The translations under genes were made by a program, and so were the position numbers. This document shows, piece by piece, positions 9,501 to 17,344 of a DNA stretch of 64,000 nt (its first letter is position 1; the number at the start of each line of letters is the position of its first letter). The notes below the pieces were generated by a model, which saw nothing but the letters and a program-made list of their open reading frames with translations, searched no databases and was not told the origin of the DNA. This stretch comes from Flavobacterium araucananum. GTDB lineage: Bacteria > Bacteroidota > Bacteroidia > Flavobacteriales > Flavobacteriaceae. Location of the stretch: assembly GCF_002222055.1 (NCBI RefSeq), contig NZ_MUGS01000004.1, positions 248,001 to 312,000 on the forward strand, given 5' to 3'.

Positions 9501-10527
9501 TAAATTCCGGTACATCGCTTACTCGTGTCATTGGACCTTGTACGATAGGATAAGCTGTCCCGTGATCGACTGCGAGCAAAGAGTTTTGTTGTAAGGGCTG
9601 TAAATCTTGTGCTGCAAGAAGACATTCTAAACTTTTTGCAAGCAGTTCGCGAATAAAGATTCCCGTTTTTTTATATTTTTTATGGTAAAAATCAGCCATT
9701 CCTACAGCCTGACCAACAGGCCAGAGACTATTTTCAGGACTGCCCCAATATATGATTTCTTGGTTACTGGATGTTTCTTTGGTTTGAGATAATGATTTGT
9801 AGTGTTGCAGTTGTTTAAATGTCGGATGTCCTGCCACTCTTATATTTTTGTTACCCATGTTTAGCACAAGGGTTTGTTCTGCACTTATATTTTTTAGTAT
9901 TTCTTTTTGTTCGAATGATAACGGAGATTCGTGCAGCAGCAAAAGCTGATCGTCAAGAACTACTCCGGCAGCTCCAGCGGCACGACAAGCTGCTGCTGTA
10001 TGAATACCAATACCTCCTTGTATGTAGAATTGTTTGGTTGTTTTTTTTATTACTTTTTGGCTTAATATAAAAGCGGAATCATTGCCTGTGCAACCGCCGC
10101 TTTCATTGCCTTTTGCAACAAGGGCATCAAAATACTTTTCATGTTTAGCATATTCATCCAGAGAAGTACCATCCAGAATTTCTGCCCATAAAGTAGCGTG
10201 GTTTTGCGTCCAGTTGTTGATTGTTTTGGTTGCATCATCCTTATTAAATAAACCGGATAATAACAGGATATGCGGGAATTCTTTAAGCTGATTTTCCAGA
10301 CTTTGATACACAGACAATTGATGTGTCGCAAAACGCAGTCCAAATGAAGTATTTGTACCAACCTGTTTTAAAAATTGGGTAAGGTTTTCTACTGTCTGTA
10401 CGATTGCATGGTCCGGACAAAATTCCATATCCAATAGCGCAATGCCATTATTCCGGATCGTAGCGATAGGAATTTCTATATTCGAAAGATATAGCGGTGT
10501 GATGGTTATTACTTTAAAGTGGTTCAT
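3559..10527 (-). CDS. Iterative type I PKS: NPD-NPD-KS-AT-ACP-KR
   Basis: 2322 aa. Residues about 1-240 and 320-600 are two TIM-barrel domains like 2-nitropropane dioxygenase/PfaD enoyl reductases (YIQGGIGI near 168; IVQGPMTR near 328; LEGRECGGHIG near 452; FAGGIHDA near 492). KS spans 681-1120 with Cys868 (DAACASS), His1003 (EAHATGT) and His1043 (GHTKTCAG). AT spans 1234-1540 with Ser1335 (GHSFGE) and His1436. After a Q/E-rich linker a single ACP has Ser1765 (LGIDSIKRVE). KR spans about 1855-2322 with Lys2183, Ser2207, Tyr2220 and Asn2224. No DH, TE or second ACP is seen. The KS-AT-ACP-KR order is that of PUFA, heterocyst-glycolipid and enediyne synthases; GIDSIKRVE is typical of PUFA-type ACPs. 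Dehydration probably comes from the separate AT-DH protein, enoyl reduction from the NPD part. The start overlaps the upstream gene by 14 nt. Confidence 0.93.
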   Translation of the reverse strand: MNHFKVITITPLYLSNIEIPIATIRNNGIALLDMEFCPDHAIVQTVENLTQFLKQVGTNTSFGLRFATHQLSVYQSLENQLKEFPHILLLSGLFNKDDATKTINNWTQNHATLWAEILDGTSLDEYAKHEKYFDALVAKGNESGGCTGNDSAFILSQKVIKKTTKQFYIQGGIGIHTAAACRAAGAAGVVLDDQLLLLHESPLSFEQKEILKNISAEQTLVLNMGNKNIRVAGHPTFKQLQHYKSLSQTKETSSNQEIIYWGSPENSLWPVGQAVGMADFYHKKYKKTGIFIRELLAKSLECLLAAQDLQPLQQNSLLAVDHGTAYPIVQGPMTRVSDVPEFIDAVATNGALPLAAIAMMKGPQANELLQETKNLLGNKSWGAGVLGFIDQDLMQEQFEVIAAHKPSFVLIAGGSYEQTLPYENLGIKTYIHAPVPKLLQIFYRRGAKRFVLEGRECGGHIGPLSSFSLWESAIETLLAEPNDTSNPANILFAGGIHDALSAAMVSAMSGTLTAKGINIGVLMGTAYLFTQEACSTGAVVTEFQQKVIDCSDTHIIETGPGHAIRCVHTPYVNEFNGLRNNGIKNNTKPEELSKILEKSLLGRLRIASKGLTLNPSGELIAATKKMQTQEGLYMTGKAAEINTEIITIKELHTKIIEQSVFLLNTASNAIKETVQPQKQPSDIAIIGMSVLVPGAQEHAVFWENIVKKVSQIKEIPNDVLDWRMYYDTNIKAKDKMVSKWGAFIDEVLFDPLRFGIPPQSLKYISPGQLLLLEAVQKAIDDCGFGDSGFDNKHTSVIIGSDGSSKLKGLYEFRSSLPQYINTIDEKDLDRLPEWNEESFPGILTNVLAGRVANRFNLGGANFSVDAACASSLAALDLAVKELEFGDSNMVIAGGVDIAQSAYSYMAFSKTHALSPTGESMPFDATANGIVLSEGVSVVVLKRLEDAKRDGDRIYSVIKGTGSSSDGKALGLTAPRSGGQEQAFNRAYHKANISPATLGYYEAHATGTTVGDQVELDTITAILDKAGAATHSCAIGSLKSILGHTKTCAGILGVIKGTLSLYHKTLPPHPIKTAPISALKPNSPAFILNEGRPWFTPKENVRRLGVSAFGFGGTNSHVVLEEYQNTTYKQANGADKWPCELFVFNAQTAQELKLDLDNVLKSLQDISVQNLLQIAPAFALKAKKNQNAPVRLSIVATDLQDLKNRIQTVIEKINGNTAALPAVINLELTPAVSPVSFVFPGQGAQYLNMAREIALYFPQMRSAIEEAAQLFIDKTNLFLDKIIYPAATYTQEDEEIQRKELTHTHHAQIAIGAVSAGFLDIFKALQLVPDSVAGHSFGELTALHASGIIDRTTFFELAETRGRLMANVTSKEGTMAVVFETPETVKAILQDEVVIANYNAPKQTIISGRKTAIEDMLKQFAQNGIKAIPLEVSGPFHSPLYNAVQIPFNETIQKIQTNPAAFAVFSNTSALPYPETDAGIKDVLKKHLLSPVHFSQQILNMYENGTRIFVEVGPKNIMKGLIGQILEEKEHLALSADSQTEGLKGLLTLIGKMYSLGYSINLPALFENRTASQENIDDILKNLKSKPIPATAYYVTGSGVRSVTEDKINIARLPAINLEERARINQNTPPNQNMATHKTITNDSSLVAGFEAYQATMRDFLTTQERVLAQFLGNNATTPTPQQLNYNLQAIPEQKQYQTEIENVPETNTIVAPEKEEKETVSVHSQKINRSFLTQIILDFLVERTGYPKEVFEPQLDLESELGIDSIKRVEMLDNVLKALPLQWSEQLHGDMPKLMRTKTIDMLLDIICAVSIEDEPQIDTNTEPVEQKTLSYEVSVESDCPRFLMKAEHRELPFLTEEIRLNGLYLIMADEFGIASTLAQRITDLGGKPVVLDYETLSSSLKIEKAVSDAIRTSDERISIIHLSAIAKSLMPEHITDWRLLTQIQSKSLFQTIITITKHLEVKDTFPVQAILAGSMFGGSYGRNERIGPGLPPGGGNIGLLNALKKEWDEVAACTVDFDSSLSVNEITNRILRELNQPENNAEIGYPEGERIVYKAIETKVKSQVTKFPDLKIDKNWVVIATGGAKGITAEICKSIAQPGMKFILVGRSEKPDNDFADFKAKGVEVSYKSADVRNEAEFGALIKEIYSDYGRIDAVLHGAGIIDDRSIINKSITSFDNVFDTKADSAFILNKYLNFDTLKLMVFFSSVSGRFGNQGQTDYAAANEVLNRFAWYLRNKWPKLQVMSINWGPWSEVGMASSQAINLLNIQGIKQISAKKGTDFFINEINNYQSEMVELIAGEGPWRNTKNKKQNEIYNPFVGII

Positions 10528-11665
10528 AAGCAGGTATTTTATTTTGATTCAGAACTTTATTATGAATTACAATCCAGGCTTCTTTTTCTATTTCGGGTGT
10601 TAAGGTTGCGGCCAATTGCAGGGCACCATCCGAGAGTTTTTTGGCAAGAGCCTCATCGTTAAGGATCGCCTCAATACTTTGCGCAATGGCTTTTGTATCT
10701 CCCACAGGTACTACAAGTGCATGAACCCCATTGGCAATATAATCTTCGACTCCGCAAAAAGCGGTTGTAACAATTGGTACGCCCAGCGAAGCGGCTTCTA
10801 ATAAGCTGTTGGGGAAACCTTCGGTCAAGGATGTCATTACAAACACATTTAATTCAGGGAGTATTTCTAAAACTTTATCAGGAGCTACAAAACCCGTAAG
10901 TTCAACGTTGTCCTTGATTTGCAATTGTTCTAGAATTGTGTTGTACTGTTCTTTGTCATTTGCATCCGGAAAGTTGCCAATCAGTTTTAGTTTTTTGTCT
11001 TTTTTACTTTCAAGAGCAGCAAAGGCATGCAATAAATCCGGAATACCTTTGGCAGGTCTAAAACTTCCTGAATTTCCTATGAGTCCTTTTTGACAGGTCG
11101 AAATATTCCAGCGTTGTCCCTGATTGACCGGAATCGAATTTTTTATTAAAGTAACTTCTCCTGTATAACCGTTTTGTGTTAGCATAGTAGCCAGATGGCG
11201 GTTTACGGTTGTAAGGCTCGTAATTTTTTTGAGTACGAGCCTGCAAAGTCTTTGCCTATTTGGAGCAGACCAGATATAGGCATCGCTCCCCCGAATACTT
11301 ACCAGTAAAGGTCTTCCGGATTGTTCTGCAACATGAAGGCAAGGGTAGGCGAGTGAAAAAAAGTAGGCATGAAACAAATCAAATTGCTCTTTTGCCTGTA
11401 GCTGTTGCAAAAATCTACTTAAATCCTGTCCGTTGTTGTTGACTAAAGAACTCTGTATAGGAATCCAATGTACGATGACTCCGTTTTGTATTGTTTTTGT
11501 AATGATGTTTTGTTGCGGGCTATTTTCTACAGGCACTACAACATGTATATTGTAACCCTCCTGCGCTAAAAAAGTAACCACACGATGTGCAGATTTTGCC
11601 AACCCGCCAAGTTGCGGAAGGAAGTTCCCTGATACAAAACATATTTTTTTAGTTACAGCGCCCAT
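10514..11665 (-). CDS. Glycosyltransferase family 4
   Basis: 383 aa, GT-B fold. The N-terminus has the usual glycine loop (FLPQLGGLAKSAHRV); mid-protein it shows GNSGSFRPAKGIPDLLHAF, the donor-domain opening, and then TEGFPNSLLEAASLGVPIV, the EX7E catalytic/donor motif. It transfers a sugar from an NDP donor in the cytoplasm. It overlaps the PKS start by 14 nt and the upstream propeller-like gene by 13 nt, so it is firmly embedded in the operon. It is not a close copy of the GT4 at 1839-2912; the two likely add different sugars. Confidence 0.9.
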   Translation of the reverse strand: MGAVTKKICFVSGNFLPQLGGLAKSAHRVVTFLAQEGYNIHVVVPVENSPQQNIITKTIQNGVIVHWIPIQSSLVNNNGQDLSRFLQQLQAKEQFDLFHAYFFSLAYPCLHVAEQSGRPLLVSIRGSDAYIWSAPNRQRLCRLVLKKITSLTTVNRHLATMLTQNGYTGEVTLIKNSIPVNQGQRWNISTCQKGLIGNSGSFRPAKGIPDLLHAFAALESKKDKKLKLIGNFPDANDKEQYNTILEQLQIKDNVELTGFVAPDKVLEILPELNVFVMTSLTEGFPNSLLEAASLGVPIVTTAFCGVEDYIANGVHALVVPVGDTKAIAQSIEAILNDEALAKKLSDGALQLAATLTPEIEKEAWIVIHNKVLNQNKIPAYEPL

Positions 11666-12564
11666 TCAGATTTAGTATTAGAGTTGTTCGATTTGTTTGG
11701 CATTAAAAAACTAATATCGGCACCGTCAACACAGGTAACCCAACTTCCGTCAGGTAATTGGTGCGGATCGATATGGTGCATAGCGGCAGAATTCCACCCT
11801 TTTCGGCTGGCTTTTAGTATAGGACTTTCGGTAATTTCATGCTCTTTATAAACCGTTGTACTAAGTACCTCAATTTCAAAAGCCCTTACTTTATTGCCAT
11901 ATATAGGCACGCCATCCTGAGCAAAGCGCAGTAAACGCCCGTTGTGGTACAAAGGTCTTCCTGCGGGTCTGGTGTTTACAAGGCTTTTAGGGATTAAGGG
12001 ACATTGCGGGTGCAGTTGCCATTTTCCGTCAGGTGAGTTGGCAAAAAAAAGGTGTAATTCATCGGTTCCTTTAAGCGCAAACATCCACCATTTATCCTGG
12101 TGATAAAAGATAGACGGATCTGCATAATCGCCTTCGATGATTGTTTTTGTAAGTTTCCATTCGTGCGGAAAATCCAGGGCTTCATACAAGCGTATACCAC
12201 CACCTTGTCGACTTTCCGGAATCATGTATATTTTATCGTTATATTTTAGTATCGAGGGATAAGAGAGGTGAAAATTTTCTCTGAGCACTATTTTATCATA
12301 CGTCCAGTTGAGCAGGTCTTTGCTGTGTGCCATGCCTATTTCTCCCAGATTGTTTGTAGTATTGAGGACTTCAAAAAAGAGATACCATTGCTCTTTATGG
12401 TGTATCATAAACGGATCGGCAACAAAAGATGCCGGAACATCAGTCACGCTGTTTCCGGTTAAAACGGGATGAAATACACTATCAGGTTCAGACACGCTAA
12501 TGGGATCTTTGCAGAAACAAATAGCGATTGACCAATTGTACCGAACCAATTTATTGTTGCCCAT
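11653..12564 (-). CDS. GIPC-transferase N-domain-like / five-bladed beta-propeller protein
   Basis: 303 aa. The pattern FVADPFMIHHKEQWYLFFE, then HLSYPSILKYNDKIYMIPES, then YADPSIFYHQDKWWMF is a series of five-bladed propeller blades like GH43-type folds. The arrangement resembles the N-terminal domain of plant glucosamine inositolphosphorylceramide transferase 1, a domain also found alone in bacterial glycan loci. In this family the biochemical role is not settled; it may be a sugar transferase partner or a glycoside-binding or hydrolase-like protein. It sits between a GT4 and a PLOD-type transferase with short overlaps, supporting a part in glycosylation. Confidence 0.7.
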   Translation of the reverse strand: MGNNKLVRYNWSIAICFCKDPISVSEPDSVFHPVLTGNSVTDVPASFVADPFMIHHKEQWYLFFEVLNTTNNLGEIGMAHSKDLLNWTYDKIVLRENFHLSYPSILKYNDKIYMIPESRQGGGIRLYEALDFPHEWKLTKTIIEGDYADPSIFYHQDKWWMFALKGTDELHLFFANSPDGKWQLHPQCPLIPKSLVNTRPAGRPLYHNGRLLRFAQDGVPIYGNKVRAFEIEVLSTTVYKEHEITESPILKASRKGWNSAAMHHIDPHQLPDGSWVTCVDGADISFLMPNKSNNSNTKSEWAL

Positions 12565-12575
12565 AATCTTGTGAT

Positions 12576-13289
12576 TTAATATATTTCTAATGATTTATGT
12601 CGCACAAAACCTATGTTCTGAAACATGACACAGTGATAGTCTAATTGTACTTTTGGATATTCGGTTTGAAAAAGTTGTTTAAAAATTCCCTGATCAGATC
12701 TTTCGGCTTGTTTTACAGGCTGAAGTTTAACGGCTTCTCCAAAAAAGTGGCGGCAATAAGTTGTTCTGCCAATAAAGGCACCGCTGTTTAAATAACGGTA
12801 AGCAGAGTTTTTTCCTTCGGCACATTTGTCTTCAAACTTTTTAAATTCTGCCAGATTAGGCCAGTTCAGTAAATCGGCAGAGAATACCAGATCACAATCA
12901 AAATGCTCCAGAAACTGATCGATGATTAGCTGCGGATTATCGATTAATATAGCATCTCTGGAATCTACGCCCATGATATATTCGGTTTTTATGTTCTGCA
13001 AGGCTTCATTGGTGAGCATAGGTTTATGAATGCTGTTGACCCAATTTTCGATTCCGTCGCCCAGAATAACGCAGTCCAGCCCCAGATGGGCAATACTTTT
13101 TTCGAATACCCCCATTGCTTCATGACCGTTATTCCAGGTAATGATCGTCAGGTTGGCGGGAGTTATTATTTTTTTTTGCTGCGAACCAAAAAAGTGGTCT
13201 CTGATAGGTTGCCAATAGGGTTTATGATCGTGTGGACCTTGTGCATGAACGATCGACGGACGGGTATTAAAATCTAGATTTTTCAGCAT
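12576..13289 (-). CDS. PLOD-type (procollagen-lysyl glycosyltransferase-like) GT
   Basis: 237 aa. A GT-A-like core is visible: NLTIITWNNG near residue 46, TEYIMGVDSRDAIL near 104 with an acidic DSRD that could bind metal and donor, YLNSGAFIGR near 166, and SDQGIFKQLF followed by LDYHCVMFQ. This set matches the glycosyltransferase domain of procollagen lysyl hydroxylases and related small bacterial transferases. It overlaps the deacetylase gene by 23 nt. A cytoplasmic transferase working on the polyketide or its glycan is likely; donor and acceptor are unknown. Confidence 0.75.
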   Translation of the reverse strand: MLKNLDFNTRPSIVHAQGPHDHKPYWQPIRDHFFGSQQKKIITPANLTIITWNNGHEAMGVFEKSIAHLGLDCVILGDGIENWVNSIHKPMLTNEALQNIKTEYIMGVDSRDAILIDNPQLIIDQFLEHFDCDLVFSADLLNWPNLAEFKKFEDKCAEGKNSAYRYLNSGAFIGRTTYCRHFFGEAVKLQPVKQAERSDQGIFKQLFQTEYPKVQLDYHCVMFQNIGFVRHKSLEIY

Positions 13290-14058
13290 ATTCTTTCGTA
13301 TTAAAGGGTACTCTGTCTAACAATTGGATATTGTGCTTGTTGAGGTATTCTTTTATCAAAGGGTCACATAAAACAGCCAATTCAGCTTCTCTTTCTTTTA
13401 CATAAAGAGATTGTTTTGCGAGTTGCTCATCTGCAAAAGCAGGATGACACATAAATTCTACAATTCCTTTGTTGCCTATTTGTCTAAAAGCGCCCAGAAC
13501 ATGCGCGATAAAACTTTGTGGAGTTACATTCATGCCGCACCACGATTCATAACAGATATCAGTACTCTGAAGTTTTAAGTGATTATAACGCTGCAACATA
13601 TTTTTTGACAAGGGTCTTACAGGAAGATCATATTTTTTTGCAAGTTCAATATAAACCTCAAAAACAGCCGGAAAACGATGTACATTATGATGGGTATCGA
13701 GATAGGTGGGTACAATATCTAATCGAAGCAATTGCTCAATTTGTTCCTGCCATTCCTGATACAATTCTGTCTGATCAACCTCTTTTAGCTGGCGCCAGTT
13801 GTACGGAAATATTCCTTGGTCTGTAACTAGTGATTTTACAGTTTCCGGTCGACAAAAAGGCGTACCATTGGTTATTTGCAAATGCAACCCAATGCGCCCT
13901 TCTATCAGGAGTGCTTTTTCTTTTATTCTTTCGAGATCTCCGCAGGCTACCATTACAGAGGTACAGCTTACAGCACCTTCGAGCATCGATTTCAGGATGC
14001 CATCTGTAACACCTTCAGAAAATCCAAAATCATCTGCTGTAATGATTAATTGTTTCAT
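13267..14058 (-). CDS. ChbG/YdjC-family carbohydrate deacetylase
   Basis: 263 aa, normal length. It starts MKQLIITADDFGFSEG, the family's metal-binding TADDFG motif, followed by GRIGLHLQ near residue 95 and DTHHNVHRFP near 137, which provide further metal ligands. Members deacetylate N-acetylated sugars such as chitobiose, and HpnK relatives act on hopanoid glycolipids. The gene overlaps the free ACP gene by 4 nt and the PLOD-type GT by 23 nt. In this operon it probably deacetylates an N-acetylhexosamine after transfer to the product, leaving an amino sugar. Confidence 0.88.
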   Translation of the reverse strand: MKQLIITADDFGFSEGVTDGILKSMLEGAVSCTSVMVACGDLERIKEKALLIEGRIGLHLQITNGTPFCRPETVKSLVTDQGIFPYNWRQLKEVDQTELYQEWQEQIEQLLRLDIVPTYLDTHHNVHRFPAVFEVYIELAKKYDLPVRPLSKNMLQRYNHLKLQSTDICYESWCGMNVTPQSFIAHVLGAFRQIGNKGIVEFMCHPAFADEQLAKQSLYVKEREAELAVLCDPLIKEYLNKHNIQLLDRVPFNTKEYAEKSRF

Positions 14059-14372
14059 CGGTTTTCGAAGATATTTTTAGGCTCATTTTTTGTTTCCCTG
14101 ATATTGGTGTCGATAAAATCAATAATCTCTTTTATAGAGATATCACTTATATATTCATCATTTTTGATCACGAGATTGTCGTATGGCAAATGTTTAGAAA
14201 CTCTCATATCAATCGACGAAAGCACGTGCATAATATCTATTGAGGTTAAACCAAGAGAATCGATAAGCAACGTACTATCAGTAATTTCTATCTCCGGCAA
14301 TTCGTAATCCTTTACTAATGCTTCTATTACTTCGTAAACTATTTGTCTGTAATTTTCAGTAGGGTTTTCCAT
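14055..14372 (-). CDS. Discrete acyl carrier protein
   Basis: 105 aa. The carrier motif is LIDSLGLTSIDIMHVL; the serine in LTSID is the likely phosphopantetheine site, on a four-helix scaffold ending KEIIDFID. It sits between the AT-DH gene and the deacetylase (4-nt overlap), so it probably serves the same PKS, for starter loading or for handing the chain to later enzymes. The operon's own PPTase at 674-1 is the likely activating enzyme. It is a little longer than most stand-alone ACPs at the N-terminus. Confidence 0.85.
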   Translation of the reverse strand: MENPTENYRQIVYEVIEALVKDYELPEIEITDSTLLIDSLGLTSIDIMHVLSSIDMRVSKHLPYDNLVIKNDEYISDISIKEIIDFIDTNIRETKNEPKNIFENR

Positions 14373-14383
14373 GGTTTTGTTTC

Positions 14384-16993
14384 TTAAGTGATTAAATATT
14401 TGTTTTGTATGTTATGGATGAGGTACTCATTTCGATTTTCATTCGGGCTTATCGACAGCCATTTTTTATAAGCGGTTGTATCGAGTGCAATAGCCGCGAG
14501 GGCACGACCCCAAATGCCCCCGGCTTCTGCTAAAAATTCCGGCGTAAGCAGCGTTTCTGTTTGTTCCGGTTGTAACGTATTCATTAAAATAGCAGGGATT
14601 AAAGGGTGTTGGTATAACATCATTTTAAAACCTTCTAATTGTGCCAATAGTTTATTATCGTTATCGTAATAACTAAATGTTGCCTCGACTACAGTTTGTA
14701 GTCTGCATAAGGTAACATCACATTTTAATGTATTTCCTTCGGATGGAAATGATGCAAATTGTTTGTAACTCTTCATGCTAAAGGGAAAAACAGCAAAGTC
14801 TTTGACCTCATGACTCATTAGCCAATAGGCGGCTAATTGTCCTGAACAGTCCAGTAATGTTGCCGGAATCTGAAATACCGGATCTGCGATTGTCGCAAAA
14901 GCATTTTTCAGGACAGGCATTCGCAGGGTAGCTGTTAGTTCGTTTGAGTTTAGGTTTACTATTTTTTCTATACCGGTAAAATACGGGCCATGAAAAAGAT
15001 CTTCATTATAAAAATCTATAGCAGGCTTTAACAAAGGATTCGTTTCAATGTACTTTATTGGCTGATAAGACTGTTCGTTACTATAACAATCAGAGAGTCG
15101 AACAGTTGCCTCAAATGCTTTTTTCCTGGTACCCGTATTTTTGTTTAATTCATAAAGTATAACTACTATTTTGTCAGTGCTGTGTGCACTAGCCTCGATC
15201 CCCAGATCAAGAATTCCGTTTTCGAGTGCCAGCCATGAATATCCGGAAGCATTTTCGATGTGGGTTACTTTGTATCGTGATTCCGAAAAAAGCAAAGCAG
15301 CTTCGGCGACAATTTCGAGACTTACCGTAAACGCAATTACAGCAAGTTTGCCTCCTAAAGCATGATCGTTAAAAAACGGATAGTTGTGCAGATCGTATTG
15401 TTTTTCGAAATACATTTTGCCATCAGCATTGCTCTTGTATTCTGACAAGAGTGGAAAATGTGCTGCTGTAAATTCTGCACTGCGTTCTGTTGGCGTATTT
15501 TGTCTCTTCTTGATTTCCTGCCTGAACAGGTTCCAGGATTGTTCTTGTACGTGCAAAAAATGCTGCATAAGTTCCTGATGTTTTTTAAAAATCAAGGCAG
15601 TTTCATCGTCATGTGTTGCGGTTTGCATGATGGCAGTTGGCAACGGCTCAAGAGTATTGGATTGCGTGTTGTTTGAGTTAAAAAAATCAATATCAGTATC
15701 AATTCCGTTGATCCAGAGCAAGGCGCACAATTCGCTTAGAGTGGCTGCATTATTTTTTTCCGGAAGATTGGTATGAGTGATTACAACAGGTTTGTTTTTC
15801 AGGGTATCCTTGACAAAATTGGTTAGTTTATTGTTTGGACCTACTTCGATAAAAATAGTATAACCCTGATTGTAAAGAGTGTCAATTGTATCTTCAAATT
15901 TTACGGTTCCTACCCATTGTTCTATGGCTTTATCGACAATCATTTTGCGATCTTGCAAAAAAGGCATTCCATCGACACAACTGTATAGCGGGATAGAAGC
16001 TTTGGTTAGTACAAGGTTTGCATAAATATTTCGAACGGCTTGTGCCTGTGTTTTATAAAGCGGTGTATGGTATGCATGATCTGTATAGAGTTGAAACGCC
16101 ATTGCTCTTTCTTCAAAAAGCCTGTTTTTTACTTCTTCTAATTTGTTTTTAAGGACATAAATGACCAATTGATTCGGACAATTTTTCATGGCAAGATATA
16201 CCTGCTCTTTGTAACTGTTTAATAAAGCATTAAGTTTTTCAGTGGTATAATTATTAATTGCCAGATATTGTCCCTGATCCTGATGGTTGGTGAGTACAGG
16301 AACATTTATGATATTTTTTATGGTGTTCAGAATTTCGTCGTCATTATTAAACTGTACAATTCCTGAGGCTATTATGGCGGCATTTTCGCCATTGCTGTGT
16401 CCAACCATTCCATCACACGGAACGTTTAGTTTGCGCAATATGTCATAATAGGCAAGGGAAGTAATAATACCAAGACTGCCTTTGTGCATTAAGGGCGCAT
16501 CTTTTTTTGAGAACCTGACAGTCATGGTTTCTTCTAAAAGTGTTGCAGGTTCCTGAACCGGAAGGTCTAAGATTATTTTTGCCATTGACAACCATTTTCC
16601 GGCTGCCGGAAATTGTTCTTCGAGTCCGGCTAACATTGCAGGATGTTCTGACCCAAACCCCGGGAATAAAAAAGCAATTTTTGCGGGAGTGTCCTTAATT
16701 GATGCCTGATATATTTTCTGGCTTGGCAGGGATTTAATTATTTGACCTGCATTGATTTTGTCGAGAATGTTATTAATCTTTGCCCAAACTTCTTTCTCGT
16801 TATAGGCAATTATAAGCAGTCCGCCACTTGGCAAAGGATCGTTTTGGAGTACTTGTAGGTGTAACGCAAATAAATTTTGCAAAGCATTGATTTTTTCAAT
16901 AACAGCAAGCAAGGTTTCTTGTAAGGACTTTGTGTCCTTGTACCTAAATAAAAATAAGGTTGGTTTGCTTTCTTTTATTGCAATGTTTTGCAT
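14384..16993 (-). CDS. PKS subunit: acyltransferase-dehydratase (AT-DH)
   Basis: 869 aa. An acyltransferase domain covers about 105-410: FLFPGFGSEHP near 108, catalytic Ser200 in VGHSNGENAA, and IEVGPNNKL near 382. The nucleophile elbow GHSNGE differs from GHSFGE in the main PKS, as in PfaB-like ATs. A helical linker (430-520) leads to a double-hotdog dehydratase: His544 in NDHALGG, LFHGPYF near 665, and Asp713 in TLLDCSGQ. The proline of the usual HxxxGxxxxP motif is replaced by isoleucine. It probably provides the DH activity missing from the 2322-aa megasynthase, plus a second AT for starter selection or chain transfer. It sits 11 nt from the ACP gene and 22 nt from the upstream small gene. 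Confidence 0.88.
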   Translation of the reverse strand: MQNIAIKESKPTLFLFRYKDTKSLQETLLAVIEKINALQNLFALHLQVLQNDPLPSGGLLIIAYNEKEVWAKINNILDKINAGQIIKSLPSQKIYQASIKDTPAKIAFLFPGFGSEHPAMLAGLEEQFPAAGKWLSMAKIILDLPVQEPATLLEETMTVRFSKKDAPLMHKGSLGIITSLAYYDILRKLNVPCDGMVGHSNGENAAIIASGIVQFNNDDEILNTIKNIINVPVLTNHQDQGQYLAINNYTTEKLNALLNSYKEQVYLAMKNCPNQLVIYVLKNKLEEVKNRLFEERAMAFQLYTDHAYHTPLYKTQAQAVRNIYANLVLTKASIPLYSCVDGMPFLQDRKMIVDKAIEQWVGTVKFEDTIDTLYNQGYTIFIEVGPNNKLTNFVKDTLKNKPVVITHTNLPEKNNAATLSELCALLWINGIDTDIDFFNSNNTQSNTLEPLPTAIMQTATHDDETALIFKKHQELMQHFLHVQEQSWNLFRQEIKKRQNTPTERSAEFTAAHFPLLSEYKSNADGKMYFEKQYDLHNYPFFNDHALGGKLAVIAFTVSLEIVAEAALLFSESRYKVTHIENASGYSWLALENGILDLGIEASAHSTDKIVVILYELNKNTGTRKKAFEATVRLSDCYSNEQSYQPIKYIETNPLLKPAIDFYNEDLFHGPYFTGIEKIVNLNSNELTATLRMPVLKNAFATIADPVFQIPATLLDCSGQLAAYWLMSHEVKDFAVFPFSMKSYKQFASFPSEGNTLKCDVTLCRLQTVVEATFSYYDNDNKLLAQLEGFKMMLYQHPLIPAILMNTLQPEQTETLLTPEFLAEAGGIWGRALAAIALDTTAYKKWLSISPNENRNEYLIHNIQNKYLIT

Positions 16994-17015
16994 CGTTTTT
17001 TATTATTTTAAAGAA

Positions 17016-17321
17016 TTATAGATCATTTTGTTTTTCTTTCAGGCCTTTTATGTAGGCATCAATAACTCCCATGCCGTCAACAATGGGCAAAACATCGATA
17101 TTATGATTGTCTGTCAGGTTATATTCTCTAAGTCCTCTTGCTAACTCTGCATGGCTATCAGAATTTAAAACCCAGACGGTACCTCCCGAAACTAACCCGT
17201 AGCATGCTTCTATTTTTCCGGATTGCAATGCTTGTGTAAGTCCTTCCCTGATTTGTAAAAGCTTTTCGAGTTCAACGTTTTTTAGCATTGATGGTCCTTT
17301 TGTTATTACTAAATATCTCAT
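17016..17321 (-). CDS. Small muconolactone-isomerase/YCII-like protein, copy A
   Basis: 101 aa, starting MRYLVITKGP. The strand-helix pattern and the central ACYGLVSGGTVWVLNSDS plus a late VLPIVDGM resemble small ferredoxin-like dimeric alpha/beta barrels (muconolactone isomerase or YCII type). It aligns along most of its length with the 94-aa protein at 20277-20561 (SGG, then EL, then an IPI/LPI block), so the two are paralogues in one operon. Proteins of this fold include isomerases, cyclases and oxygenases acting on polyketide-like substrates. No function can be assigned. Neighbours are the AT-DH gene and the methyltransferase. Confidence 0.75.
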   Translation of the reverse strand: MRYLVITKGPSMLKNVELEKLLQIREGLTQALQSGKIEACYGLVSGGTVWVLNSDSHAELARGLREYNLTDNHNIDVLPIVDGMGVIDAYIKGLKEKQNDL

Positions 17322-17344
17322 TTTTTAGGTGTTAAGTAGGTTTG

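Noticed and set aside
3665..10361. Many plus-strand open frames of 60-120 codons opposite the PKS gene
   Set aside because: All lie antisense to a frame with continuous KS/AT/ACP/KR motifs and have no recognisable domains.
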